Origin: Siderastrea radians
Taxonomy: Eukaryota > Cnidaria > Anthozoa > Scleractinia > Rhizangiidae
DNA length: 64,000 nucleotides
Assembly: GCA_964017195.1 (NCBI GenBank)
Contig: OZ024895.1
Span: 29,612,375-29,676,374, forward strand
Direction: 5' to 3'
Below, one piece after another: positions 1 through 11,520 of the stretch (its first letter is position 1; each line of letters opens with the position of its first letter). Under the pieces are notes generated by a model. That model did no database searches and was not told where the DNA came from. It saw only the letters and a list, made by a program, of their open reading frames with translations. Position numbers and translations under genes: made by a program.

Positions 1-2830
1 CGTATGAACTTTACGAGTGGTCTATTTTCCACTAAAACACTCTTGTCTATATAATAAATTTATGCCACAAAATTGCCAAAGCGTACTAGCTTTACACAAC
101 AGTAATGTATGTTTTAATTCTAATCCAACGAGTCTTATGCCATGTCTTGTTTTACATGCAGTCTTGGTTATGTTGACACTTTTAGGGATAAGATGACGTC
201 ACGAATTTGGCACCAATAGTTTCGTTCTCATTAAAGTCGTTCATATATACTTTCGACTTTCATTCGGAAGATTAGTTGGTTTGTTTGTTTTATTCTGGAT
301 TAACCAGTGAAGCTAAATTGATGCAAGCCAACGATTAGACATGAAGAGCACTGATTTTTTCCTTCCTAATTTGACATATGTAGTATTGCGATTTCCTTAT
401 CAACTTTTTTGTTGTTGTTGTTGTTGTTGCTTCTTTGACAGAACAGTTAAACTCTCCGAAGACATACTCAAGAGAACCTCATTTCGAGGTCAGTCAATAT
501 AAACCGGTGGTGCTCACTTTTGCTCGGGTTTGTTTGTTTGTTTAATTCTAATCCTAGGTTTCATCCCCTGCCCAGGGATTTGGAACTTCTATACGATGGG
601 ACCACAATCAAGATCCTGCTGTTTGTAAAGTTACTAAAATAAACTATAATGAAAAAAAAAGCAAAGAAAAAACGACGAGCGAGTTGGTTTTCCCGATATT
701 TCGGACAGTCAAGCTGTCCTTCTTCGGGGGAATAAATGAAAATGCGGATAGTCGTTACAATATGTAGTAAAACGGTTACAGTAGATATATGATACGATTG
801 TTTGGAATTTGAAATTTAAACAAGCCAATGAGGACGACAAAAAATTACCATGAATAAACAAAGAGAAGTGTTAAAAATAATAAATATATAGATTTAGCCA
901 AGCCTAAAAGCGGAGCTCCACATCTCTCTTTCATGCTTGTTGGCCCGTAAAATACATTAAATTTTAGTTGTACAGTTATTCGCCAAGAGGTAAAAAACAG
1001 CCAGGGAAAACATGCGGACCACTGAGGAAACTGTGACTTGGCTTATTTTTCTTCAAAGAGAAGACTTCAGCACGACTTTCACCGACAGCTCTTCTTGTAG
1101 CATTCTTTCCAAAGCTAGCTAATTAAGTTCAAGAAGAGTATTTGTAAAACTACAATTGCTAAAAAACCCAGTGAAGTTGCTCCCGGTAGCAACTCGACAG
1201 ACTTTTGCCTGCAAATACACATTTCTCACTGATTCCAATGCATCCCTCTGGCTGTTTAATTCTGTTTACCATGAAACATTTCTCGAAATCTATTTTTCTA
1301 AAATAAATAATATTTTCCGTGCATCAAACCGTTTACTGACAAAAAAATTACCCAAAAAATGTTTTCGGAAACTTTCAAGCACACGTATAATTATCAACTG
1401 AAGAGAAAATGACACAAGTTTTTCACCCGCGAAGTATTAATCGCTTTCACGAACACACCCTGAACTAATTTTAGGAAGCTTTTAGAGTCTCATTTTAGAC
1501 AAAATAGACTTAAACCGAGAAATGCTTTGCTTATAGTTACTTAAATAAAGATTTCATTTCGATCTGTAACTAAAGACACACTGAAATGGCTTACCGGTTA
1601 AAAACAAACGAACACGAAAACATGCCACACTGAACTCACTCACTGAAACGGCTATTCTAAGTTTAGTCGCTAAATTGAGACAGAAATGTCATTCACTTCA
1701 AATGAAGAAACCAAAAATATATAAAAATATAAGGAAGATAAAATATTCCACAACTGAACAAAAAATACATGGAGCTTGACACTAAGACTATAGAATTAAT
1801 AAAAAAGTATTCACGACAGAGCGACTCTTCAGGTGTTGAATACTAAATTAGGAATTAGTCAAAACAACCCAATATGCGATGCTGAAGAAAAACAACCAAG
1901 ATTGAAAAAACAACACACACTCAATCTAGAATAGTCACTATTTCTACTTTTCGAATAAAATACACTACTGACTAGAATTGCTCAAAGAAAAATATTGAAA
2001 ATTACGCACTAAAGTTCAAAAGAAAATTGCTCATATATATCAGATTGCTCACTAATGAAAATTCCTTTAATAAATAAACACAGAAAAAGGGACAAGAAAC
2101 CTTCAAAAACATGAAATGTCATTCACATACGAAGCACTTGTTTGCCTAGGAAAGCAAACTGCATTAAATTTTCCCCTCGAGTGAAGTTACTCGCAAGCCG
2201 ACAAACGGGAACTACAAGGTAATTTCACAGATATTTTAAACAAGTTTTTAAAACATTTCAAGAAAATTACCGTAATTTACTAAACACGTAAAGTCGCTCA
2301 ATTAAACAATTTTTACAATGTAAATCCACAACCAAATCTGTAATTTTACTTTACTACTGAACTGAAAGAAGGACTTGAAAATCTAAACGAAAGTCGCCGG
2401 GTTCTTTCCAGATCTCCTTTAATAGCTTTGAAAAAAAAACAAGTATGTCCTCGAACAAGGATTTCTTGCCTTCAAGCTCTCCAATATCTTCTATATGCGC
2501 CATCGAGATTGAAGCAATCCTTTTCCTTTTCATGATGAACTGTTACAAGTCTTCATTCCAAGATTGTTTTACAATTTAATATCGCGTACGAGGAACCAGC
2601 CGCCATAATGTTTACTTCAGCTACAAGAAAAAAAAAAAGGGCATTCCGCCTCCCCCAGTCGGGTTGTCTTGGGACTCCCCTCACCCTCCCCCAGAGTCTG
2701 TACGGACGGACGGACGGACGGATGGACGGAGGGACGTACGCTGACGTCAGAACCAAAATTTTTCGGATCAACGGGTTACCAAATTTGCTTACCCATGGTG
2801 CTCCGCGAGCTCCACTATAAATAAATAAAA
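1..2830. other. Repeat-derived DNA without a supportable gene
   Basis: No exon with flanking splice sites or a recognisable domain was found here. The stretch at about 660-740 (a mirrored run reading cgatatttcgg...agctgtccttcttcggg) resembles the terminal repeat of a Penelope-like element on the minus strand. Positions about 1050-1280 are recognisably the reverse complement of about 52140-52380, so a diverged relative of the 51.3-54.5 kb element probably lies here. Positions 2702-2735 are an ACGG-type microsatellite, followed by a GC-rich tail (gtgctccgcgagctccac) of the kind seen at repeat ends. Confidence 0.5.
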
Positions 2831-2879
2831 ATAATAAAAGAAATTAACAAAAATTAAAACAAATTTAAAAAGAGGATTG

Positions 2880-4480
2880 ATAGTTATCTTCTCTGTTTAT
2901 ACCATGTGGTTGCATAGTTTTGGCCTTATCTATATATAAAATGATTCGCGAGCTCTACGTATGGATTCTCTTTTAGAATCAATGAGTTCGAGTGGAGCAA
3001 GTTCGATGTCCGTGAGTTTGTGTCCTTTTTTATTAAAGTGCTGCGCGGTACTGCATCGGTGGTCTTGTTTTGTATGGCTCTACGATGCTCTCCAAATATG
3101 TCACGTAGTGCCCGTTTTGTTTCAGTCCGCTATATTCTGCTAGAGCATTGGGAGTGTTTTTGCATTTCCGGCATTGGATCATGTAGATGAGGTTTTTGGA
3201 TTCACAAGTGATTGTTTGCTTGATATGATGTACGTGGCCTATGTTTTTGAATGTACATGATGACAGGCCGCCTTGAATGAAGTAGCAGGTTTTGCATTTC
3301 TTTGAACTACATTTCTTGATTCTTGGCGGGCTTGTTTGTGTCTGTGAATTTTTTACTTTTGCTTTTACGAGGAAATCGCGGAGGTCGCGTGGGCGTCTGT
3401 ATGCGATGAACGGTTTTTTAGAAAAAAACCTTTTCTTTGCAACGGTTTGAAGACTGAAGTATGGGAAAGTGTTTAGAAATGATCTTGTTAAGGGTTGGAG
3501 AAGCTGGATTGTAGGTGACTACGAACGGGATGCCTTGGTTGCATTTGTTTTTTGGAACCCTTGGCTTTAGTGCTTGATCTCGCGGGACTTGTTTAGCTTT
3601 GTTGATCTCACGCAGGATTAGTTTTTCCTTGTAACCTCTTTTCTTTTCTTTAAATGCGGTGTCATTTGAACAAATGCCGCGGAGGCGTAATCCAAGACCG
3701 TAGGGGATGGATCTTTTTGTATGATATGGGTGGTAAGATGAGCTGAGGAGGTATTGGTGGGTGTCAGTTGGCCTCACATAGAGATCTGTTGAAATTTTAC
3801 CGTTTTTAATGGATACGGTAGTGTCAAGGAAAGCAACTGAAGATGATGATTGCTCTGAAGTAAACTTGATTGTCGGATGTAAATTGTTTAAATATTCAAT
3901 AAATTCTCTGAGTTCACCCTCATTCCCAGCCCATATCATAAAAATATCATCAAGGTAACGCCACCAGACATAGCGTTTTGTTTTGGCTCCTTCCAAGGCT
4001 TGTTTTTCAAGCCTTCCCATGAAGAGGTTCGCGTATGCCAGGGCCATCTTGGTTCCCATAGCCGTCCCATGTTTTTGTATATAGAATTCGTTATTGAATT
4101 CAAATGTGTTCATCGTTAGGATCATGTGTATCATGTCACAAAGTCTGTCTGTGGGTATCGGTTTCTCTGTGCCTTGGTCTAGGGCGTCTCTGCCTGCTTG
4201 TATCCCGTCTTTATTCGGTATGTTGGTGTATAGAGACGATACGTCAAGGGTAACAAGAATAGCACCAGTTGGGATATCTTTGAGTGAATTGAGTTTGGTT
4301 AAGAAGTGGGTAGTGTCTTTAATGTACGATGGAAGTTTGGGAGCTTCAGGGTTCAGGTGGTGGTCGACAAATTCCGATATTCTCTCAGTAGAGTGATCGT
4401 TAGCAAAAAAAATTGGGCGTCGAGGGTTTCCCTGTTTGTGGGTTTTTGCGTTTCATGTAGAAGCGTGATGGGTGTAGTTG
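2880..4480 (-). mobile_element. Penelope-like retroelement fragment (RT plus GIY-YIG relic)
   Basis: The minus strand encodes a reverse transcriptase fragment. Reading from about 4410 down to 3418 there is a continuous frame with the RT landmarks LDVSSLYTNIP, KHGTAMGTKMA and the catalytic box YLDDIF, followed by the connector FVVTYNPASP typical of Penelope-like elements. A stop at about 3418 breaks the frame. Beyond it, other frames still carry YMIQCRKCKN and RALRDIFGEHRRAIQNKT, which is a frameshifted GIY-YIG endonuclease relic. In the family, RT and GIY-YIG form one polyprotein that copies the element's RNA into the genome. The 5' part of the RT is missing and the copy is dead. Confidence 0.88.
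3418..4134 (-). pseudogene. Penelope-like reverse transcriptase, C-terminal half
   Basis: This is the longest uninterrupted part of the Penelope-like polyprotein. It shows GTAMGTKMALAYANLFMG (RT fingers/palm), YLDDIFMIW (catalytic aspartates), VAFLDTTV, and the family-typical PFVVTYNPASPTLNKII segment before the endonuclease. The true frame continues upstream of this methionine to about 4410 without a start codon. It ends prematurely, before the Cys-rich and GIY-YIG region. It is unlikely to be expressed as a functional enzyme. Confidence 0.85.
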
Positions 4481-4585
4481 GACTGGATTGCTTAGAACCT
4501 AAAAGAACGCTGCAGCCCTAGAGAAGGACTACATCTATGTGTTTCTATAATATGCATTGATAATATACTTATTTTCTATTTTCAG

Positions 4586-6368
4586 GACGAGACGGGAGAG
4601 ATGGTTTGCCAGGTAATGCATGAAATACATTTTTTTAAAGCTGAATGCATAAACGTTAACAGTCGTTGAATGCAAACATATAGTGTCATTTTGTCTTTGT
4701 CTTAAGTAGACCTTTTTACTTTCAGGACGGGATGGCAGAGACGGAACGCAAGGACCACCGGGACCTCGAGGACTTGCGGGACCAAAAGGTATCCGTGCAA
4801 CCTTATTAGGGATTTTGATCGATCAAAATGTTAGCTGCCTACAAAAATGTCATTTATCCCATTGGCTCCGTACCACCCAAAACTGCCCATAAAGGACCAT
4901 GGTCCTTGTCCAGGTTTTGACGTCATAATAACCATCTGCTGCACCTGGCGCACTTCTAACAAAATGTTCCTAATTTGAAGGGCTCACTTAAATTAGACAA
5001 GAGTTACACAGCTTTAAGCGACTCTAGCTCGGTTTTGAGCTCCAAGAAATCGAGGACAGCTTTGTCTATCACTTATGTGTTCGGATACATTTACACCTTG
5101 TTGTACTGGTAAGTGATAAAATTAATTTTTGGAAACATGTTTGACACCCTTTGCATGAAGTTCTTTTTGTGTGATTTTGATACAGTTGCTCATAGTTAAC
5201 TAGCTTCGTTCAGAAACAGTTCTTTCACAACTTTATATTCGATTATTCCAGGGTAGGCTATCAAATCTTGGCACAAACAGTACACAGCCTCATAAACAGG
5301 TTGTAATGGGCAATCGATTTCATTTGACCTTTGATTTTCGTTTTTTTTGGAAAAATTCTTACGAAACGTTTGTAGCAGGCCTGAAGCGTGATACCTCCCC
5401 TTGCTAGAAATGAGATCTTTTGCAGATATTCCAATCACATCCCGAGCTACCTCACTCATAGCAGTGTTTTGTTGTACATAAAGAGAAGCACACGCTCTTA
5501 CTGTCTCATCGGCGCGAAATTCCTGCACAGTGTGTGGCTTCTTTCTGGTCTTCGTGTTTGGCTTGTACTTTGACTTTTTACAAAACAAACTTTGGTTAGG
5601 CAGAATCGCTGAGCTTGGCTGATTTCTGTCTCTAGAGATTATCTTAGGCACACTTCAAGTTGCTGCATCATCATATTTGTTAGCGAGTTGCAAATCTCTC
5701 GTGTTTGTGAACTCAGTTCGGCAATTGCGATGATATTTAATGGGATTTTCCGGGAATTCTGATTCCGGATCACGGCAGTACGATATAAGGTTGTCCTTGA
5801 AGAAAACCTCTTCACTGGCTAGATTTGAATCCGAACAACCGCATATAACGCTTTCGTCCGCCATTGATCATGGTGCAGAGGAAACAGAGCACGTGTTTGG
5901 GAACTGGGGCTGGGGGTAGGAAACAGGCAATTGCTTTTGAGGGGGGCTTCATTCAACACACTTGCAATGTATACATATATGTTTACTACTTGCTCTCTTT
6001 CCTGAAATAAGTTTGAAAATCCCACAATTTACAATTTCTTTTGCAATGATTATAAGTGCAAACTGGTCATGTTGTGACCAATTATTAGGCGTTGTGACGT
6101 CACATATGACGTGACCTGGCGAAAAAGGGCCAAATTTTCAGAAGCCAGCTGTCACCTTTTTAAAAATCCAGCTGCAAAATACAGTATATTCAATTACTTT
6201 TTTGCAACGATTCTTAAGGTGATGTCGGTCCAACGGGAATCCCTGGCCCCATGGGACCTGCTGGACCTCAAGGACAAAAGGGACCTCAAGGAAGAGGGCT
6301 GTCAGGTGTGACGTACAACCGATGGGGTCGAACTAGAGGTGCCGGAAATGCCTCTGTAGTGTACACTG
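4586..6368 (+). CDS. Short-chain-collagen-C4-like protein, partial (three exons)
   Basis: Three exons fit together in phase 1, each opening with a split glycine codon: 4586-4612 (27 nt), 4726-4788 (63 nt) and 6219-6368 (150 nt). All have AG acceptors and GT donors. They encode uninterrupted Gly-X-Y repeats (GRDGRDGLPG, then GTQGPPGPRGLAGPKG, then GIPGPMGPAGPQGQKGPQG). These lead into the start of a C-terminal domain, GVTYNRWGRTRGAGNASVVYTG. That domain start matches the minus-strand exon at 11236-11400 (GVVYQHWGRTSCSGDASLVYNG). Such proteins are short, cell-surface or secreted collagens common in sponges and cnidarians. The expected next exon (a GGG-rich Cys domain as at 10500-10037) was not found on this strand, and the usual TSC cysteine is replaced by TRG. 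Upstream exons are also not visible, so the gene may be broken or extend beyond the window. Confidence 0.75.
5196..5864 (-). pseudogene. Fragment of a TE-associated Cys/His-rich protein, one in-frame stop
   Basis: This is one continuous minus-strand frame from ATG at 5864 to a stop at 5196, interrupted by a single TGA at 5655-5657. The first part has CGCSDSNLASEEVFF and YHRNCRTEFTNTRDL. The second has SLFCKKSKYK, EFRADETVRACA and ISAKDLISSKGRYHASG. This order (Cys pair, YHR-x-C, Cys pair, R-x-D-x-x-x-R, ISAKDL, YH) resembles the N-terminal zinc-binding-like region of a large multicopy protein family I associate with invertebrate transposable elements. I cannot name a domain with certainty. 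It lies in the intron between collagen exons at 4788 and 6219, on the opposite strand. Confidence 0.5.
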
Positions 6369-6539
6369 GTAAGTAAGAAAGTAAGACATGCATTGTTATA
6401 ATAAATTCTGCTCAGAACGGCATGAACTAATACGTAAATAAACAAATAAATAACAAAAAACAAATAAATAAACAAAGACAAATTATAAATATTTATAAAT
6501 AAATAAACAAACGAACAAACGAATGAATGAATGAAGAAT

Positions 6540-6592
6540 GAAGGAATGAAAGAAGGAAGGAAGGAAGGAAGGAAGGAAGGAAGGAATGAAAA
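6540..6592. repeat. AAGG/AATG microsatellite
   Basis: Tetranucleotide run (gaatgaat... then aagg repeated) just downstream of the last collagen exon on the plus strand. It follows an A-rich aataaataaa stretch from about 6430. Confidence 0.9.
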
Positions 6593-6663
6593 CCAGGAAC
6601 TTTGATGTGTGACTATTCAACTAAGATCTATCAGGTAGTACGTTCCTGTGATGCTATTTATGA

Positions 6664-6914
6664 TACTATACTTCAACCAATAAGAAAGCAGCTCATATAA
6701 TCTACGGCTCTTGGATACTGAAGAAGATATGTTGTAGTTCAATTTTATCCTTGGTTCAATTTTTACTTGCCTTTGTTCTTTTTCATGTTAATATATGATA
6801 ATGAATATGAAACAGACGAAAATAACAATTGAACCAAGGATAAAATTAAACTACTAACAACAGATACAAGCGTAAGTAGTCACATTATTGCTACTTGCCA
6901 AACTTCAAGTCGAG
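6664..6914 (+). promoter_or_regulatory. Promoter and leader-exon copy 0 of the Cys-rich peptide family
   Basis: CCAAT at 6677-6681, a TATAA-like box at 6696-6700, and the leader-exon end TTGCCAAACTTCAAG..GAG followed by a GTAAGG donor at 6915. The same block occurs at 14165-14280 and 24262-24369. A 121-bp element (6734-6854) is inserted between the TATA-like box and the donor. Coding exons were not found downstream of this copy, so it appears to be an orphan promoter. Confidence 0.6.
6734..6854. mobile_element. 121-bp MITE in the copy-0 leader
   Basis: Almost perfect terminal inverted repeats: GTAGTTCAATTTTATCCTTG at the left end and the reverse complement (aaggataaaattaaactac) at the right end, about 28 bp each. 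The other leader copies lack this sequence, which shows that it was inserted. Confidence 0.75.
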
Positions 6915-6929
6915 GTAAGGGGTTCTATT

Positions 6930-7344
6930 TACTGTGTGTAAAAGGCTATTGTCTGGGGTACACTGGCTGAATCCCTTCTAAACAAAATGAATATCCGTCC
7001 CCACGCTGTATATGAGGAGAATGAACAGGAGAAAAACAGATTAAATCACTTTTTTATTTATTAAGCACAAACTGAAGGCAATTAAAACACAATTAGGCTG
7101 ACGAAAATTTGGCTACTGTGCGAGCTAATTTTTAAATTGTCTTACCGACCGTAGGAGTTTTTCTAACGGGATATCATACTTTAGTTGCATAATAGATTTC
7201 AAGGATACACACGAACACTTAAGTTGGGAGGTGCAATAAATGCCGGTTGATTTAAATGCTTTGCTTAGCAACAAGCTTTATTATGCTGAAAAGAAAAACG
7301 TGTGCACGCGTTGTTAAGTCGACCCAGGTGTGATGGAACACACA
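6930..7344. other. Intergenic DNA, nothing recognised
   Basis: Decayed continuation of the duplicated peptide-gene unit (gttctatttactgtgtg matches the first intron of the other copies), then unique AT-rich DNA up to the TIR element at 7345. Confidence 0.4.
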
Positions 7345-8437
7345 GGGTGGATTCATTTGCAGCATACGCATATAGCAAAAAATGCGACAACCTGTTTGTT
7401 TGCATTGCATTTAGGTTACGCGTATGGGGTAGGCGATAAATCAATGCCGACACGTCCCAGCGTGCGCTCGTACCTCATTGGCTATTTTGACGCTGTCAAC
7501 TATGATTACTTTTCCCAAAGGAGGAAAATGCCTGCGCAAATACTTGCGAAAGGATTGCATTTTCCCATGCGGCTAAAATGCAAATATATCTTCATTGAAT
7601 GCGATAAATCGATACGCCATTGAGTAATCGCATACCCTATACGCGTATCCCGAATGCGATGCAAATAAACAGTCTGTTGAATTTTCCACCCTTCCAGCAT
7701 TTTAATTATCACGGTGTTGCAGATAACCTTAATACGTTTGCTGGCACCATAGGTTAATCAGAAGTATCAATTGCACTTATCAGTTGAATATTTCCCCTTG
7801 GCAAAATAGCAAAAAAGTACATCGTCATCTTCACTTCGTCCCATTATTCCATCTTCCCGCTACCTGTGCCTGTCTGTGCCTGCCACATTCTACCTGTGCC
7901 TGCCACATTCTTTACAAAATGCAGCAGCTCGCCTTGTTAGCAATGTTGCAAAGTATGATCACATTACTCCTACGCTTGTTAAGCTACATTGGCTCCCAGT
8001 ACGGTTTAGGGTCATTTTTAAGATGGCAATGCTTGTTCATAAGTGTATCTATGGCAATGCGCCTGAGTACCTTAGGGGACTAGTCAAAGTTAAGAGGACA
8101 TCCAGATATAATCTTAGATCGGACTGGGGTATGCTACTACAGGACTGCAGTGCACGATCAAAGACACTAGGTGACAGGGCTTTTAAAACAGCAGCACCCA
8201 AAATCTGGAACCTTTAACCGGAGGACATTAGAATGCAGGACAATTGTAATAATTTTAAGTGACAGTTAAAGACTCACTATTTAGACTTGCATATAATTTT
8301 TAACTCTATTTAGGTGTACATAAATTATACGTTCTTGTTAATTTTAATAACAGAAACATATAATTTCCTTTTCGTTATATTTGTAATGCGCATTTGATCA
8401 TGTATGTATGTTAATTTGCGCAATATTAAGTAATAAA

Positions 8438-8468
<31 letters not shown>

Positions 8469-8724
8469 GGTACTTCAACCAAAACTAACTAAATTATAAT
8501 AGGGTATCACGCTCCACAGCATAGAAAGCCAAGTAAACCACCCAAGAAACATAATTTTTGATGCTTTCCTTACTTTTCACCCTGACGTTCAACGTAATTG
8601 TTTTCAGAAAACAATTGGCATTTCGCACGGGTAGTTTTCTGGGGGTTATCGACACGTTTATTTACAACGGGGTACGTGTTAAGAATGCGACAAGTATACG
8701 CGTATGCTACAAATGAATCCACCC
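7345..8724. mobile_element. TIR transposon copy with a LINE 3' end nested in it
   Basis: The ends are inverted repeats: GGGTGGATTCATTTGCAGCA at 7345 and its complement (gctacaaatgaatccaccc) ending at 8724. Both are followed inwards by tacgc/gcgta motifs. No transposase is visible, so the copy is non-autonomous. A truncated LINE (about 7800-8468) sits inside. Confidence 0.65.
7800..8468 (+). mobile_element. 5'-truncated non-LTR retrotransposon (LINE) 3' end
   Basis: An open frame at 7876-8217 reads LQNAAARLVSNVAKYDHITP, LVKLHWLPVRFRVIFKM and GDRAFKTAAPKIWNL. This is the conserved C-terminus after the RT domain in CR1/L2/jockey-type LINEs (compare the usual LHWLPV and RAFSVAAPKLWN motifs). About 200 nt of 3' UTR follows, ending in an (ATT)n tail at 8436-8468, as expected for this class. 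The RT itself is absent. Confidence 0.85.
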
Positions 8725-9258
8725 AAAATAACACCAAATAACGATTGTTGTTATTGCTGTTGTTGTTTTATTTTTGGCAATATATTTTGTTCACTTTTCA
8801 TTGGTGCTGGATTGAAATGCAGTACCAATCACAGCCCGCGAACGGGCTTTTTTTGCGGCTGTAAAAAAGTACCCTTTGCTTGAGTGTTGAACTGTAAGGC
8901 TCGTATAGCAATTGAAAGGAGAAGTAAAATGGCTTAACCAGAAGTTACCTAAACTTTGTCAAAACAAACAAACAAACAAACAAACAAACAAACTTGAAAC
9001 AAACTTTGTCAAAGTGTGTTTAAACAATATGCGTGCAGCTAGTAAAAACGGCAGATACTGACAGAAAAAAATGGGAAATGAAGAAAAACCTTATCGGTGG
9101 ATACAACCACAACTGCCTGTTCGCTCTAGGATTTATGATAATAACATAATAAAATATCCATAAAGAACAAAAAAAAATAATACATACTTAATACAGACAC
9201 CTCGTTATTAAAAAAGACAGAGACTAGCGAGCATTTTCCTAAAATTAACAAACTTTAA

Positions 9259-9836
9259 CCCTATTCAGACCGGGTGGTGGGGGGCGGGGGACGGAATCGG
9301 CCCGCACGGACTTTGGACGTTTATAACTTTTTTAATAAGCAAGCTAATATAAAGCCACCAAACTTGGTAACTTTTCCTAAAGTTTATCTGGAAACAATTT
9401 GGTACAGCAAGTCCTTGAAAATTAAATTTGACGTTGCCATGGCAACCACTTTTTGACAAGCAATTTTTTCAGAATTTTGAATCAGTCCCTCTTTTTAATA
9501 AAAAATCATTACTTTTTTGAAGTAAATTTTCAATTTTAGATCGTTTCCGTGTTAATTAATTGATTTTCATCATTTCTTGATCAAATTTGGCGGTTTTGGA
9601 AAAGTCAAGAAATCCAAGATGGCGGATCCAAGATGGCCGCCGCTTGAGAACAAAACGTTATTGTGACGTCATATGACGTCATCAGATGATGTTGCGGACA
9701 TCAATGGAAACATTTTTGGACGTACTATCTGTCCTTAAAGTTTCCTTGTCATAGCTTTAATATTCTCGGAGTTAAGAGGTGGGGGCGGGATCCCCCCCGG
9801 TCCCACAAGACCAAAAAAAGCCCGGTCTGAATAGGG
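9259..9836. mobile_element. 578-bp TTAA-flanked MITE (piggyBac-like ends)
   Basis: The direct target repeat TTAA lies at 9255-9258 and 9837-9840. The terminal inverted repeats are CCCTATTCAGACCGGG and its exact complement. TTAA target duplication and a CCC start are the hallmarks of piggyBac-type elements. There is no transposase frame. A diverged copy in the opposite orientation is at 38781-39338. Confidence 0.85.
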
Positions 9837-10036
9837 TTAAAGCTGGACCAGAAAAAAAAAGCGTACAAATTACTGGGTAAATGCGGACACCATGTTAAAA
9901 TGCCCACTTTTTCGGAATGAAAACAAAACTGCAAGTAATCCAAGTTTAAACCGTAAGGTTACGTTTAACGTGTTTAACCTGTTAAAGCCGTTTAACCAGT
10001 AAACTTTTAAGCCTTGGGTTATCTTGACACCTGTGT

Positions 10037-11400
10037 TCACTTGGTGCAAACTACACAAGCCAGTTGAAGGCCATTAACAAATGGCTTACAGGAAAGGGGA
10101 TCACAAAGACCTTGTACCACATACAGCACTGCTCCGTCACCAAAACTCGTGCCCCCTGGTTCAGCCTCTTCATCAACACAAACAAACTCGCTGGAATGGT
10201 GATTGTCATAATGGCCAGACATCAAGTAGCCACGATACTCCACGGTCCATCCAACTGGGCACTCTTTGGTTGCTGGGACCATGATTTGAGATCCTCGATA
10301 AGCAGTGTAACACACGGCGCACAGTGCGAGGTGTTCATTTAGGTTGTTCTTAAAGCCTTGGAACGATGTATAGTACTTGGTGCCATAGATGTTTGTGCCT
10401 TCCTGTGGACTGGGGTATGTGTCGTACGTGACGTTGTTTGTGAGGCAGATGAAGTTGGAGCCTCCCCCTGAGGCTGTGTACTGACTATTGGCCATATATC
10501 CTGTCAACCATAAAAAAATTGATGTGAAATGTATATAGTATACATAAAAATGTATTAATGTATATAGTGCCAGCGAAACCCTTTGATATTATTTAATTCC
10601 TGCAATTACTGATAGTGAGTGGAGATATCTTGGTCGGTTTTATCGATAGATCCACACAAGAACCCACTTACAGACTTCATAGAAAGGCGAAAGCTGGTTT
10701 ATATTAATAACTCACCACCCTCACAAACGAACATAAAAAGCAAACAAGCAAAACAAAGCAGCAACAACCTGCAGGCCCAATTACCTAGACTATGATTTGC
10801 TGCCTCTCCCCCTCCTCTTGCCACCTATGGATCTCAAATAAAACCAATCGAAACGGGGGCTTCCAGTAGAACAGCTACATCGAGGCTGTTCTACTCAGCA
10901 TTCCTCTTTAGGAGCCCACTTATGGGCAACGGTTAAAAACAAAAGTTCGTCTCTGGTTAACATTGTGATGGTGTGGCTAGCGAAAAAGACCCCCTGCCGT
11001 CCAAATTTTATTACCCATAGTAAGATTAAAGTAGGGGCAAACTAGTTTGTGTGAAATTAAAACAATTATTGTGTATCGATTTTAACTCTCTGTATTAACA
11101 GACGTCATGATAGTTAGCCCTTTTACGTTGTCTGTGTATTGGTTTTCTTTAGCTAGAATTTGTACAGGTAATTGTACGAAACGTTTCCGGAGCGAAACGT
11201 TTTTAAACGTTTATAGCACTTCCCCTTTCTCTTACCATTGTACACTAAAGACGCATCTCCTGAGCAACTTGTTCGTCCCCAGTGTTGGTACACCACACCT
11301 GGCAGCCACTCTTCTTTTGGTCCCTCTTCTACGTGTTCCTGGCCATCATTACTCCCTCTTGCGGCGTCATCTGATATATTAACCGATATAGGGCTTAAAT
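10037..11400 (-). CDS. Short-chain-collagen-C4-like protein, C-terminal exons
   Basis: Minus-strand gene end. The penultimate exon (5' limit about 11370-11400, 3' end 11236) encodes LPGVVYQHWGRTSCSGDASL followed by VYN-G. The donor is GTAAGA, in phase 1. The last exon runs from 10500 (acceptor ..ttgacag) to the stop at 10037-10039 and encodes GYMANSQYTASGGGSNFICL and the rest of a Cys-rich domain. Its recognisable motifs are LALCAVCYTAYRGSQIMVPA, CPVGWTVEYRGYLMSGHY, SEFVCVDEEAEP and a final LACVVCTK. This is the C-terminal domain of cnidarian/sponge short-chain collagens, which act outside the cell or at its surface. Upstream of LPG the Gly-X-Y pattern is damaged (GSNDGQEHVEEGPKEEW). The N-terminal exons are not adjacent. 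The type II membrane exon at 31.2 kb, same strand, is a candidate. Confidence 0.8.
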
Positions 11401-11520
11401 ATTTAATTAAACCGCGGTTGATTGGTTCAGACAATGTTTTTGGCGAATAAATCTGCTGTGAATTACAAAGTTTGGCTTTGCCTCTGGAAGCCATAATTCA
11501 CAAAATGTCAGTAGTGTTAA

